Source: Chloroflexota bacterium (GTDB lineage: Bacteria > Chloroflexota > Anaerolineae > Aggregatilineales > Phototrophicaceae). Taken from it: 64,000 nucleotides of DNA. Positions 19,710 to 28,491 of the stretch are shown here, in pieces. The DNA lies in contig JAPOWK010000159.1 of the NCBI GenBank assembly GCA_026707665.1, forward strand, positions 62,001 to 126,000. Reading direction: 5' to 3'. Under the pieces are notes generated by a model. That model searched no databases. It saw nothing but the letters and a program-made list of their open reading frames with translations, and had not been told where the DNA came from. Made by a program: the position numbers and the translations under genes. The stretch's first letter is position 1. The number at the start of each line of letters is the position of its first letter.

Positions 19710-20888
19710 ATGGACTTCCTCCGAAGATTGTTTGGTAAATCACCCCAAGTTTCGACGCGCGGCAGTTCGTCGCGGCGATCATCGCATGTGACCCCGAGTC
19801 GTACACAGCGCGTCAATATGCCGGTGAGGGAAGAGCCGCCGCTTCTATCGGAATTTGATGATGAGCCCGATCCGTCGGCTCAGGCGGCCAGCGCGACCGA
19901 AGCAGCGGCGCCCGATGTTGATCTCGCGTCCGCCGAAGACCTTGCTGACGTTGAACCGGATCAGGAGCTGGCCGAGCCCCATACTGATCCGCAAATGGAC
20001 GTGGAGCCGCCTCCGCCCCCAGAAGATGAGATGGCCGCGCCGGTTTACTCAGAGTCGCCCCCAACAAGGATACCAAGCCCACAACCGATTCTGACACGTC
20101 AACGCCAATCCATGACCTACGGCATCGCCAGCGATATCGGGATCGTGCGCGATAACAACGAGGATGCCTGCTTCGGCATGCAATGGCATTCAATCACCGT
20201 GGACAACAGACCAGATTTCGGCCTGTTCATCGTCGCCGATGGCATGGGCGGGCATCTGGATGGCGAACGCGCTTCCGGCGTCGCCGTACAAACGCTGGCG
20301 GCGGAAATGCTCGACAGCATTTATGTGCCGATGCTAAAAGACTTCAAGGCCGGCAGCAGCCCGACCATCTTGGAAGCGCTCGTTAATGCGTCCGAGCGGG
20401 CGAATCAAGCCGTCATGAAGCGAGTGCCCGGCGGCGGAACGACCCTCTCCGCGGTTGCCATTGTTGGCAATCTGGCCTACCTGGCTCATGTTGGCGACAG
20501 CCGCGCTTATTTGGTTCACGGTGACCAAATCGAACAACTGACTACCGATCACACCTTGGTGCAGCGGCTTGTTGAGATGAAAGAACTGACCCTGGAAGAG
20601 GCGGAATACTATCCGCAGAAGAATGTTCTTTATCGCGCGATCGGTCAGAACGAAAAACTGAAAATGGAACGATTGATTCGTACACTGCCACCAGGCGCGC
20701 AGGTGTTGCTCTGCACCGACGGATTGTGGGATTTGGTTGAGCCGGACACGATCCGCGAAGTTGCCGTGGCTGCGGGCTCGCCGCAGGAAGCCTGCGATCG
20801 ATTAGTGAGCATCGCCAACGACCGTGGCGGCAGCGATAACATCACGGTCATTGTGTTGAAAGTGCCGAGCGATGAAGCCTCCACCTAG
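19710..20888 (+). CDS. PP2C-family serine/threonine phosphatase
   Basis: A 392-residue protein. Residues 1-130 look disordered: a basic start (MDFLRRLFGK), then Ser/Arg-rich and strongly acidic, proline-rich sequence. The metal-dependent PP2C domain runs from residue 135 (MTYGIASDIGIVRDNNEDAC) through FIVADGMGGHLDGERAS and AHVGDSRAYLV to LLCTDGLWDLVEP and GGSDNITVIVL. All the usual aspartates are present, so activity is expected. In actinobacteria and Chloroflexota such enzymes usually oppose PASTA or Hanks-type kinases, but none is in this window. GTG 19707 directly precedes the ATG used here. A response-regulator gene follows about 90 bases later. Confidence 0.9.
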   Translation: MDFLRRLFGKSPQVSTRGSSSRRSSHVTPSRTQRVNMPVREEPPLLSEFDDEPDPSAQAASATEAAAPDVDLASAEDLADVEPDQELAEPHTDPQMDVEPPPPPEDEMAAPVYSESPPTRIPSPQPILTRQRQSMTYGIASDIGIVRDNNEDACFGMQWHSITVDNRPDFGLFIVADGMGGHLDGERASGVAVQTLAAEMLDSIYVPMLKDFKAGSSPTILEALVNASERANQAVMKRVPGGGTTLSAVAIVGNLAYLAHVGDSRAYLVHGDQIEQLTTDHTLVQRLVEMKELTLEEAEYYPQKNVLYRAIGQNEKLKMERLIRTLPPGAQVLLCTDGLWDLVEPDTIREVAVAAGSPQEACDRLVSIANDRGGSDNITVIVLKVPSDEAST

Positions 20889-20975
20889 AATCTGGCGGCC
20901 GACGAAGGCGTGGCTTAATCGACTCGCTTTCGCTTCATGCGACCAAGCCTGAGCGCGCCGAAAAGGGAGAAGCAA

Positions 20976-21701
20976 ATGAATCCACGCCCCAGCATTCAAC
21001 CCGCTCACAAGGGAAGGCGCATTCTGGTCGTCGATGACGAAAGGCGCATGATCGGCTTTATACGCATGAACCTGGAATTGGAAGACCACCTGGTGATAGA
21101 AGCGCACAGCGGCTTGGAAGCCCTTGACGCCATCCGAACACAGCTGCCGGACCTGGTGCTGCTGGATGTGATGATGCCGGAACTTGATGGCTTCGAAACA
21201 CTGCGAATGCTGCGAGAATTCTCCGATATCCCGGTCATCATGCTCACCGCTAAGGGTGAGGAAAACGACAAGGTTTACGGGCTTGAATTGGGCGCCGACG
21301 ACTATATCACCAAGCCCTTCGGTCCCCGCGAGCTCTCGAGCCGCATCAAGGCGATATTTCGTCGATTGGAGAAGCCAACGACCGACGAGGCGATCCTGCA
21401 AATCGACGATCGCCTCAGCGTAGATTTCAACCGGCGCGAGGTAATCGTCAAGGGCGAGCGCATCAAGCTGCGCCCGACCGAATACCGGCTCCTATACCAC
21501 TTGGTCCGCAATGCTGGATGGACGATTCCTCACGATCAGATTCTGCAAAAGGTTTGGGGATACGAGTATCGCGACGAGGCGCACTATGTCCGCTTGTACG
21601 TGAACTACTTGCGCGACAAGATTGAAGAAGATCCCGCCGACCCGCAATATATCATTACTGAACGCGGCGTCGGCTATCGCTTTGTCGACTTCAGCAACTG
21701 A
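20976..21701 (+). CDS. OmpR/PhoB-family response regulator (orphan)
   Basis: A 241-residue DNA-binding regulator. The receiver domain has the acidic pair in [10 protein letters not shown], the phospho-acceptor Asp in [14 protein letters not shown], Thr in VIMLTAKGE and Lys in DDYITKPFG. The C-terminal winged helix ([20 protein letters not shown] to [12 protein letters not shown], then GVGYRF) is the OmpR type. ATG 20976 has AAGGGAGA just upstream; a longer frame to 20937 is less likely. No histidine kinase lies beside it, so its partner is encoded elsewhere or it receives signals another way. Confidence 0.92.
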   Translation: MNPRPSIQPAHKGRRILVVDDERRMIGFIRMNLELEDHLVIEAHSGLEALDAIRTQLPDLVLLDVMMPELDGFETLRMLREFSDIPVIMLTAKGEENDKVYGLELGADDYITKPFGPRELSSRIKAIFRRLEKPTTDEAILQIDDRLSVDFNRREVIVKGERIKLRPTEYRLLYHLVRNAGWTIPHDQILQKVWGYEYRDEAHYVRLYVNYLRDKIEEDPADPQYIITERGVGYRFVDFSN

Positions 21702-21717
21702 ATGCTCGGGGCCCCGG

Positions 21718-22059
21718 CTAGTCCCAAAGAAATCCGAAGTCGATGTACAGGCGGGTATCCGCTGACGGCGTTGTTCCCTGATCCCGGCAGTCGATCCGGC
21801 CGTATTGGCGAAAGATGAAGAGCGACCGGTCGCGCCGCTTGAGCCGCTTCTTTAGCGAGTTCCACTGTGACTTGCTCGGTCCATCCTTGCCTTCGACCAG
21901 TTGAAAATAGCTACTGTCGAAGACAGCGCGGAAATGGCCGTCGTCGAATTCGAGCAACTGAAGCAAGGCCGAACCCTGGGGACCGGAAAGCGCGCTGTGA
22001 ACAATGGAAGCGGCGTATCGGCGCTTAACCTTGCGAAATCGCGGCAAATCGTTGCGCAT
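21718..22059 (-). CDS. Small protein of unknown function
   Basis: A 113-residue soluble, basic protein that I do not recognise. It has a beta-rich core (ALLQLLEFDDGHFRAVFDSS), a charged helix (SQWNSLKKRLKRRDRS) and an aromatic tail (LYIDFGFLWD). Codon use resembles that of its neighbours, and the frame fills the space between two convergent/divergent genes with only short gaps, which supports it being real. It may be a lineage-restricted protein. Confidence 0.5.
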   Translation of the reverse strand: MRNDLPRFRKVKRRYAASIVHSALSGPQGSALLQLLEFDDGHFRAVFDSSYFQLVEGKDGPSKSQWNSLKKRLKRRDRSLFIFRQYGRIDCRDQGTTPSADTRLYIDFGFLWD

Positions 22060-22141
22060 GTCGGCATGTCCTTTCGCGTATCTGCGTGCCTACGCGCAAA
22101 CATTCGAAATGTGTTTTAAGGGCCGGCGGTAAGTTTGGCAG

Positions 22142-22171
22142 ATGACAGATTGTCCCTTTTTCGATTATACT
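22142..22171 (+). promoter_or_regulatory. Sigma-70-type promoter for the flavin reductase gene
   Basis: ATGACA at 22142-22147 (one mismatch to TTGACA) and TATACT at 22166-22171 are spaced by 18 bases. The start codon lies 24 bases further on, after GAGGGAGG. Confidence 0.6.
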
Positions 22172-22195
22172 CCCGCCGTTGAAGAGGGAGGCGCC

Positions 22196-22699
22196 ATGAG
22201 CGTAGTTGATGGACAAAGTTTCAAGAATATCCTGGCCTGTTGGACGGCGGGCATCACCGTCGCCAGCGTATCGGCGAATCATGATTGGCAGGCGATCACC
22301 GTCAATTCCTTCGCCAGCGTCAGTATGGTTCCGCCCCTGATTTGCCTGAATGTCGCCAATCGGCTTGATATCTGTAAGTACATGGCTAGCGAGCGGCATT
22401 TTGCCGTAAGCATACTCTCCGACAAGCAGTTGAAACTTGGCAAACGATTCGCCGGCTACTTCGACGATCGCCTTGAAAATCGCTTTGATGGCATGACTTG
22501 TGAGACGACTGAATTGGGCGATCCGATCATTCCGGATGCGATGGCTTGGCTATCATGCACGGTAGAAAAGCAGATCAATTTCGGCGAGAACAGCATGTTC
22601 GTCGGCTACGTCAGAGAAGGCGCCTGGACTGACGACAAAACTCCCCTGCTCTATCACAATCGTCGCTGGGGCATCTTCCAGGCGACCGAGGAGAAATGA
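22196..22699 (+). CDS. Flavin reductase-like FMN-binding protein
   Basis: A 167-residue protein of the flavin reductase/HpaC type, which reduces FMN or FAD for partner oxygenases or acts as a small flavoenzyme. The recognisable segments are ILACWTAGITVASVSANHDW, AITVNSFASVSMVPPLICLNV and HFAVSILSDKQ, with a later FVGYVREG. ATG 22196 is preceded by GAGGGAGG at 22183-22190; a longer frame starting at 22142 would begin inside the promoter. It lies alone, so the partner enzyme is unknown. It converges on ppgK with a 17-base gap. Confidence 0.85.
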   Translation: MSVVDGQSFKNILACWTAGITVASVSANHDWQAITVNSFASVSMVPPLICLNVANRLDICKYMASERHFAVSILSDKQLKLGKRFAGYFDDRLENRFDGMTCETTELGDPIIPDAMAWLSCTVEKQINFGENSMFVGYVREGAWTDDKTPLLYHNRRWGIFQATEEK

Positions 22700-22716
22700 C
22701 CGGCTTTCAGATTTCC

Positions 22717-23454
22717 CTAGACTAGAGCGACCGCGGCGACGGCCGCGCCAACGATGCCGGCTCGATTGCGCAGTTGCGCCGGAACAACCTCCGTCTTGCA
22801 TTGAATGTATGGAAAGAACTTCTGATAACGCTTGCTGACGCCGCCGCCGATAATGAAGAGATCAGGCGTAATCAGCGATTCCAGGTATTCAAGATACTCG
22901 GATACGCGCTTTCCCCACTGTTTCCAGCTGTATCCTCGCTCTTGCCGCGCACGGTCGGTTGCGCGCTCTTCCGCATCCTTGCCGCGAATGATGAGATGAC
23001 CCAACTCCGTATTCGGTACCAGTTTGCCGTCAATAAAGAGCGAACTGCCGATGCCGGTGCCCAGGGTGAGAATCGCTACCAGCCCGTCGCGATCGCGGCC
23101 CGCGCCGAATTTCATCTCGGCAATGCCGGCCGCGTCGGCATCGTTGAGCACGATGACCGGGTTGCCGGTCGCCTTTTCCAATAAACCCTTGGCATCAGCG
23201 CCGATCCAGCCGCTATCGACATTGGCAGCGGTCATGGTTACGCCACGCCTGACAACGGCAGGCACGGTACAGCCGATGGCGGACTTCCAGTTGAAGTGAG
23301 CCGCGATTACCCCGACCACATCGGCGACGGCAGCGGGTAAAGACGGCTGCGGCGTTTCAATGCGCAAGCGCTCAGTGACGAATTCGCCGCTTGCGGTATC
23401 GACGATCGCGCCTTTGATGCCCGATCCGCCGATATCAACTCCCAACAATTTCAT
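22717..23454 (-). CDS. ppgK: Polyphosphate glucokinase (ROK family)
   Basis: A 245-residue sugar kinase of the ROK/PPGK type, which phosphorylates glucose using polyphosphate and/or ATP. It has the phosphate loop [15 protein letters not shown] at the N-terminus, the catalytic Asp region [39 protein letters not shown] and a C-terminal [14 protein letters not shown]. Short length, the lack of the ROK zinc CXCGXXGC motif and the [19 protein letters not shown] segment fit PPGK rather than ordinary ATP glucokinases. It feeds glucose into the glycolysis encoded at 38.5-41.9 kb. Confidence 0.9.
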   Translation of the reverse strand: MKLLGVDIGGSGIKGAIVDTASGEFVTERLRIETPQPSLPAAVADVVGVIAAHFNWKSAIGCTVPAVVRRGVTMTAANVDSGWIGADAKGLLEKATGNPVIVLNDADAAGIAEMKFGAGRDRDGLVAILTLGTGIGSSLFIDGKLVPNTELGHLIIRGKDAEERATDRARQERGYSWKQWGKRVSEYLEYLESLITPDLFIIGGGVSKRYQKFFPYIQCKTEVVPAQLRNRAGIVGAAVAAVALV

Positions 23455-23632
23455 GTTATTGGCCCCCGAACCGCAATAGACCGCGCCGATTTTACCATAA
23501 GTTCGTCTTGCACTGTGGCGCCATCAGGCCCGAGAGTGTGCTCATTCTCCCCTTGCAATATCGGCGACGCCGCGTCAATCCGACGGTAGCCTGCGATTCG
23601 TATGCGATTGCCAGCTTCCGCCATGCAGCAAA

Positions 23633-23661
23633 TTGAAGTATTTTCCGTTTTGCGCTTTAAT
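23633..23661 (+). promoter_or_regulatory. Sigma-70-type promoter for the L,D-transpeptidase gene
   Basis: TTGAAG at 23633-23638 and TTTAAT at 23656-23661 are separated by 17 bases; the start codon lies 32 bases downstream. Confidence 0.5.
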
Positions 23662-23693
23662 GATGGGGGAAGCTCGACGATAAGGGGATACCG

Positions 23694-24725
23694 ATGCGCC
23701 TTGTCAGTCTCGTATTCATGGCAGCGCTGTTCGCGATAGCGAGCCATTCAGTCTTTGCCCAAAGCGTATGTCCGCCGGGCGGTTGCGGATTATCCGCAAG
23801 CGCGATCGAAGCGAACCGCTGGCCCGATGTGCAGCCGCTTCCAGTTGACGATGCATTGCTCAACGATCGCCAGTATCGACAGATTCAAGGCAGCTTCAGC
23901 GTACATGCGGCGCCGAACAGCGTAGAGAGCGAAACCTACGGACCCGGCTATACATTCATGACCGTGTTTGAACAAAGCGGCGAATGGTCACAAGTTGGTG
24001 AAAATCAGTGGGTCAAGTCGGATCTTCTGAGCGACGCGATCGCGCCATCCCGTTTCGCTGGCGCGCTGCTGCCGGTTGATGCAACGCTGCCATATCCCGT
24101 CGCCTGGACGCTGTGGCATCTGCGAGGATCCAAGACGCCGGGCGGGCCGGAGGCGGCTGACAACCCCTTCCTTTATCGCTACACGCGCGTCTACATCTAC
24201 ACTACCGTCGAAGTAAATGGCTATTACTGGTACCAGATCGGCGCGAATCAATGGGTGCATCAGTTCAAAGTCGCCAAGCTCTTGCCGGTCCAAAAGCCGG
24301 CAGAAGTCGACACGGAAAAGTGGGTCAGCGTCGACTTGTATGAGCAAGTCGCGGTTGCCTACGAGGGCGACAAGCCCGTTTTCGCCACCTTGGTTTCGTC
24401 GGGCTTGGAAGAATGGCCGACCAACGAGGGCGTATTTCACGTTTATGTACGTTTCAAGCGTACACTCATGAGCGGAGCCTACGCCGAGCCCGACTTCTAC
24501 TACTTGCAAGAGGTGCCATGGACGATGTATTTCGATGACCAGATCGCATTGCATGGCGCTTACTGGCACGATGGTTTCGGTTTCCGGCGGAGCCACGGCT
24601 GCGTCAATCTCTCGATCACGGATGCGCACTGGCTCTTCCATTGGGCGGAAAGTGAATATAACTACCAGGATGGCGATCTGGTCGGTCCAGCAGTTTACGT
24701 GTATTCGAGCGGCGTATACGACTGA
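23694..24725 (+). CDS. Secreted L,D-transpeptidase (YkuD domain)
   Basis: A 343-residue exported protein with a signal peptide (MRLVSLVFMAALFAIASHSVFAQ). The middle part contains two SH3-like stretches around residues 60-105 and 160-205 (each with a conserved GENQW or GANQW turn), likely wall-binding. The YkuD domain occupies about residues 215-335 with the catalytic motif HDGFGFRRSHGCVNLSITDA, the Cys being the nucleophile. By family it forms 3-3 peptidoglycan cross-links or attaches proteins to the wall. Its presence shows the organism makes peptidoglycan. It converges on asd. Confidence 0.9.
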   Translation: MRLVSLVFMAALFAIASHSVFAQSVCPPGGCGLSASAIEANRWPDVQPLPVDDALLNDRQYRQIQGSFSVHAAPNSVESETYGPGYTFMTVFEQSGEWSQVGENQWVKSDLLSDAIAPSRFAGALLPVDATLPYPVAWTLWHLRGSKTPGGPEAADNPFLYRYTRVYIYTTVEVNGYYWYQIGANQWVHQFKVAKLLPVQKPAEVDTEKWVSVDLYEQVAVAYEGDKPVFATLVSSGLEEWPTNEGVFHVYVRFKRTLMSGAYAEPDFYYLQEVPWTMYFDDQIALHGAYWHDGFGFRRSHGCVNLSITDAHWLFHWAESEYNYQDGDLVGPAVYVYSSGVYD

Positions 24726-24742
24726 GGCGCCCCGGCGAGCGC

Positions 24743-25825
24743 TTATGTCGCGTATGCGGATTCGGCTACTTGGAACGCCTCGATATATCCTGATACAGCC
24801 AAGAGTTCAGCATTCATGATGCTGCAGCCCGCCGCGCCACGCACCGTGTTATGGGACAGGGCGGCGAACTTGTAGCCGAGAATCGGGCACTCTCTCAATC
24901 GGCCGATGCTGGTCATCATGCCACGGCCGGCTTCGCGGTCGCGCCGCGGCTGGGGACGGTCGATTTGGTCCAGATATTGCAGCGGGTATGTCGGCGCGCT
25001 GGGCAAGCTCGGAATCGGATCGGCGGCTTGCCAGGTCGTCCAATCGTCCAGAATCGACGACAGCGCCGGGCCTTCTTCCAGTTCAACCGAGATGTTCACC
25101 AAATGGCCATCGATAACCGGCACGCGCGTACAAGTCGCGCTCACCACCATGTCCAATGTGTCGATATTCTCGCCGTCAAAATGACCAAACATTTTCCGAG
25201 ATTCGGTTTCCATCTTTTGCTCATCACCCGGCACGTAGGGGATGATATTGTCAATCATGTCCATGGACGACAAGCCCGGATAACCGGCGCCGCTTATCGC
25301 CTGCTCGCTAACCAGGTGCAGCCGGCGAAGGCCGTATTTGAGCAGCGGCTTGAGCGACATCACGACCGGCATCACAGTGCAATTGGAATTGGCGATCAGC
25401 GCGCCGCTGGACCATCCGCGATTGCGCCGCTGGACGTCGACCAGACCGATGTGTTCGGCGTTGACTTCGGGCAATAGCAGCGGCACATCCGGCAGCATCC
25501 GATTCGCCGAGGCGTTGCTGCAGACGACATGGCCCGCGGCTGCCAAATCCAACTCGCGCGTGATCGCCGCTTCCTTGGGCAATGCCGAAAACACCAGTGG
25601 CGAGCGAATGGGATCATCCAGCGCTTGCACCGTAAGCTCGGCGACATCTGCCGGCGGGCTGTCGTTCAGGATCCAGCGCGCGGCCTCGGCGTAGGTTTTG
25701 CCGGCGCTGCGATGCGAACCGATGACTTCGCTCACGCGAAACCAGGGATGATTCTCCAATAATTGAATGAAGCGCTGCCCCACCGCGCCCGTTGCGCCAA
25801 GAATCGCCACATCAAGTTTCCGCAT
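24743..25825 (-). CDS. asd: Aspartate-semialdehyde dehydrogenase (archaeal/fungal-type)
   Basis: NADP-dependent enzyme converting aspartyl phosphate to aspartate semialdehyde for lysine, threonine, methionine and diaminopimelate. It has 360 residues, with ILGATGAVGQRFIQLL at the N-terminus, the catalytic Cys in LIANSNCTVMPVVM and the acid/base region around LHLVSEQAISGAGYPG. The length and the SNCTVM form fit the archaeal/fungal class, which is related to malonyl-CoA reductases; the aspartate pathway is the default reading. It lies 14 bases after pheA on the same strand, giving a small amino-acid operon. Confidence 0.9.
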   Translation of the reverse strand: MRKLDVAILGATGAVGQRFIQLLENHPWFRVSEVIGSHRSAGKTYAEAARWILNDSPPADVAELTVQALDDPIRSPLVFSALPKEAAITRELDLAAAGHVVCSNASANRMLPDVPLLLPEVNAEHIGLVDVQRRNRGWSSGALIANSNCTVMPVVMSLKPLLKYGLRRLHLVSEQAISGAGYPGLSSMDMIDNIIPYVPGDEQKMETESRKMFGHFDGENIDTLDMVVSATCTRVPVIDGHLVNISVELEEGPALSSILDDWTTWQAADPIPSLPSAPTYPLQYLDQIDRPQPRRDREAGRGMMTSIGRLRECPILGYKFAALSHNTVRGAAGCSIMNAELLAVSGYIEAFQVAESAYAT

Positions 25826-25839
25826 CGCCCTCTCCCGAT

Positions 25840-26673
25840 TTACATGCCCACCGTGCCGGACCGTACAGCCGGGTACGAACCCAACATCTTGACGAACGAT
25901 GTCAACTGCAGGAGCTGCGTCAGCAATTCTTGACAGCGCGGCTCATGCCAGTGCCCTTCAAAGTCGAGATAGAAGAGCGGCTCCCAGGGACGATTGCGCC
26001 GCGGACGCGATTCCAGCTTGGTCAGATTCAGGTCGCGCTTGGCAAACTCGCCGAGGCAGTGATAGAGTGCCGCCGGGCGGTTGCGCGTGGCGAAGACGAT
26101 GGAAGTCTTGTTGTAGTCCGACGGCTCCGGATCGCCATGCCCCATCAAAAGAAAGCGCGTATAGTTGTATTGTTCGTCTTCGATCTCGCTCGCCAAGAGA
26201 TCGAGCTGATAGAGTTCGCCGGCGAGGGTCGAGGCGATAACGCCAACACCGGGCTCCGGATTCTCCGCGAGATCCTGTGCGGCGCCGGCGGTATCGTACC
26301 AACCCACCGCTTCCATATTGTTCCGTTTCAAATATCGTTCGCATTGCATTAGCGCTTGCGGGTGGGAACGCACTTGCTTGATTTCCGTCAGGGTCGCGCC
26401 TCGATTCGCCAGCAAAGCATGATGCACGTGCAAGATCACTTCAGCTTGAATGCGCACATCGTGATCCAGCAGCAGCTCATAGGCGCCGCTCACCGAGCCG
26501 GAAAACGCGTTCTCTATCGGCAGCAAGCTGAAGTCGGCGGCGTTGGTTTGCAGCGCGTCAAAAAGGCAATTGAAATCCTGGCACGGGCAGGTTTTGACAT
26601 TTTCGCCAAAATGCTGCCTGACCGCGATTTCCGAATTGGCGCCGGGAATGCCTTGATACGCGACTTTTATCAT
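25840..26673 (-). CDS. pheA: Prephenate dehydratase with ACT domain
   Basis: Converts prephenate to phenylpyruvate for phenylalanine. The 277-residue monofunctional enzyme has an N-terminal periplasmic-binding-like catalytic domain (AYQGIPGANSEIAV, DFSLLPIENAFSGSV, and YNYTRFLLMG carrying the TRF catalytic motif). A C-terminal ACT domain (KTSIVFATRNRPAALYHCL, then the phenylalanine-binding ESRP) follows, implying feedback inhibition. The start is ATG 26673; the frame continues back to a TTG at 26706 with no support. asd follows in the same operon. Confidence 0.93.
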   Translation of the reverse strand: MIKVAYQGIPGANSEIAVRQHFGENVKTCPCQDFNCLFDALQTNAADFSLLPIENAFSGSVSGAYELLLDHDVRIQAEVILHVHHALLANRGATLTEIKQVRSHPQALMQCERYLKRNNMEAVGWYDTAGAAQDLAENPEPGVGVIASTLAGELYQLDLLASEIEDEQYNYTRFLLMGHGDPEPSDYNKTSIVFATRNRPAALYHCLGEFAKRDLNLTKLESRPRRNRPWEPLFYLDFEGHWHEPRCQELLTQLLQLTSFVKMLGSYPAVRSGTVGM

Positions 26674-26774
26674 TCGACTACGGCTCGCTTTTGACACATT
26701 CGGCAAATCATAATCAACGAGCGCCGATATTTGAAGTCTCTAGTTTTGAGCTTCACAGCGAGTTGGCGGCGTGC

Positions 26775-26791
26775 AAATGCCGAAGGCATTT
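26775..26791. repeat. Perfect 7-base inverted repeat between pheA and hsp20
   Basis: AAATGCC (26775-26781), spacer GAA and GGCATTT (26785-26791) form a perfect hairpin or dyad. It lies 25 bases before the hsp20 -35 box and about 100 bases before the pheA start, where an operator would be expected. No T-run follows. It is not the CIRCE or HAIR heat-shock operator. Confidence 0.5.
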
Positions 26792-26815
26792 CGGACCTTG
26801 ACAGGCTCGTATTCC

Positions 26816-26844
26816 GCGACAAATCTGGGGCAAATCCGTATAAT
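26816..26844 (+). promoter_or_regulatory. Sigma-70-type promoter for hsp20
   Basis: GCGACA at 26816-26821 and a perfect TATAAT at 26839-26844 are separated by 17 bases; the start codon is 32 bases downstream, after GAGGAG. Confidence 0.55.
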
Positions 26845-26876
26845 ATTTTGAAAGACCTTGTACGCGAGGAGAACCA

Positions 26877-27314
26877 ATGACAAACGAACCGCGCTTCGAC
26901 CCGATGAAAGAAATCCAGAACATGGGCGAACAACTTACCAAGGAAATCGAAAAGAGAATCCGCACCATTACCAGCAGCCAGGATGGTCTGCTGCTCGACA
27001 TGTATGAGGCGGACGGCGACCTGCATGTGATATCGCAGCCGGTCGACGGCTTGATCAAAGACAGCATCGAGATCAGTCTCGAAACCAACATTTTGACGAT
27101 CTCGGCACTGACCGAAGCGGAAGCGACGCCGACATCGGCGCGCTATCTGTTGCAGGAGCGGCGCTTTGGACCGCTGTCGAGAAGCGTCGAATTGTCGATT
27201 CCCGTGAAGGGACACGAAGCGCGCGCCAAGGTGGACGGCGGCAACCGACTCTTGATTACTTTGCCAATTGACGACAGCGTCTACGGCAACATCACGGTAA
27301 CGCCGGTCGAATAG
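26877..27314 (+). CDS. Small heat-shock protein (Hsp20/alpha-crystallin family)
   Basis: A 145-residue chaperone that would hold unfolding proteins. The alpha-crystallin domain spans residues about 40-140, with SIEISLETNILTISALTE, an RFGPLSRSVELSIPV stretch matching the usual FxRxxxLP-like strand, and ARAKVDGGNRLLITLP. The closing C-terminal I-X-I-type contact is weak (ITVTPVE). Residues 1-40 form a charged helical N-terminus (MKEIQNMGEQLTKEIEKRI). It has its own promoter and a dyad upstream. Confidence 0.8.
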   Translation: MTNEPRFDPMKEIQNMGEQLTKEIEKRIRTITSSQDGLLLDMYEADGDLHVISQPVDGLIKDSIEISLETNILTISALTEAEATPTSARYLLQERRFGPLSRSVELSIPVKGHEARAKVDGGNRLLITLPIDDSVYGNITVTPVE

Positions 27315-27361
27315 CAATTCTTCGACGCGCGGGCGGCGCCCAAGCAAGGATTCGGCTGGGA

Positions 27362-28405
27362 TCACTCTTGATCGAGAAAGCGCGCTTGCGGCGAGTTGGC
27401 CAGAAAATCAAAGTCCCGCAGCATGTTAGCCTTGCGCTCACCATCGAGGAATGACAATTCGATCGCGCGCCGCGCCATTTGAACCAGACTTTCCGACGAT
27501 AATCCGCAATCTTCGCGCGCCATGACGTATTCATCCAGCAGCGAGCTATGGTAGAGCGAGGGATTATCGCATGACAGCACCAGTTGCGCGTTCGCTTCTT
27601 GCAGACGCGCCGCCGGAATGTCCTGCGCCTTCTCCATCTGCCCGGTTTTCAAGGCGCGTGTCATCGAGTTCACAAGCGGAATCCCAGTTTCCACCACGTG
27701 ATTGAGCAATGACGCGTCTTCAGCGAGCCGCCAGGCGTTGACCAGCCGGCCAGGCTGAAGCTCGTCGATGATTTCACGGATTTCGCTTGCTCCAGCGCTG
27801 TCGCCGGCGCTTGCCGCGGCCGGCAACTCTTTCTTGTGAGCGGTGGCAAAGGCGCGGTGAAATTGCCCAAGCGGTTGAGCGTCTTCCGGCCCAACGAGCG
27901 CAATAGCGACGACGTTTCCTAGTCGGCCGGCGCTGCCGCTCGCCCAGCGCGCGACATCATCACCGGCGCGCGGGTTGTCGCGTGGAATACTGAATATCCA
28001 GGACATGTCGACATTCCAGGCCCGCCGGGAGCGATCGCGCCCGTCGTTGAGCGCGTCGATGAAAGTATCGAAGTTCATTTTGGCGCTGCCGATAAAGTCG
28101 GATGGCGCTACGGCAACTTCGGCATAGCGAACGTTCTGTTTGGCAAGCGCCACGCCAATATCATAGACAACGAGCGCGATGTCTTCCGGATACAAAGCCC
28201 AACTGCCCGCAACACGGGCGATCTCATCAATACGCTTCGGGTCCGGATTCGTTAGGTGTTCCACCCATTGGCTAAAGTCGTCCATTTGCGCCGGTATGCC
28301 ATTCTGATTCGCGATGAGCAGAAGACTTTCCATGCGCAGGGCGCCCGTCAATTGCAGGTTTAATTCAACTTTGGGCAGCGCTGTTATAAAGTCCCGAAAT
28401 GACAT
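27362..28405 (-). CDS. Adenosine-deaminase-family protein lacking metal ligands (probable pseudoenzyme)
   Basis: A 347-residue protein (from ATG 28405; GTG 28417 is an alternative start) with the overall layout of adenosine/adenine deaminases: LPKVEL opening strand, VRYAEVAVAP, a long central barrel and a late IPLVNS strand. The zinc ligands are nearly all replaced. The usual HLH is N16-L-Q18, HAGE is S199-A-G-D202, GHG is V222-N-A224, and the DDP pair is D280-N281-P282. The frame is intact and codon use normal, so this looks like selected loss of catalysis, not decay. A binding or regulatory role is inferred. It lies downstream of pyrG on the same strand, separated by about 86 bases. Confidence 0.75.
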   Translation of the reverse strand: MSFRDFITALPKVELNLQLTGALRMESLLLIANQNGIPAQMDDFSQWVEHLTNPDPKRIDEIARVAGSWALYPEDIALVVYDIGVALAKQNVRYAEVAVAPSDFIGSAKMNFDTFIDALNDGRDRSRRAWNVDMSWIFSIPRDNPRAGDDVARWASGSAGRLGNVVAIALVGPEDAQPLGQFHRAFATAHKKELPAAASAGDSAGASEIREIIDELQPGRLVNAWRLAEDASLLNHVVETGIPLVNSMTRALKTGQMEKAQDIPAARLQEANAQLVLSCDNPSLYHSSLLDEYVMAREDCGLSSESLVQMARRAIELSFLDGERKANMLRDFDFLANSPQARFLDQE

Positions 28406-28491
28406 ATTCGTTTCCACTTTCGCCAGCGGCTGGGCTGTATTGGGAAGCTACAATGTGGGCCCAGCAAGCCAGCCGACATCTGCGAACTTGC

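Noticed and set aside
23451..23747. 98-codon leftward ORF overlapping the ppgK start
   Set aside because: It covers the divergent promoter region and the start of the L,D-transpeptidase, with no domain.
24851..25477. Rightward ORF of 208 codons opposite asd
   Set aside because: It is an antisense shadow of asd with no family features.
26775..26791. CIRCE or HAIR heat-shock operator upstream of hsp20
   Set aside because: The dyad sequence matches neither consensus, so it is left as an unidentified inverted repeat.
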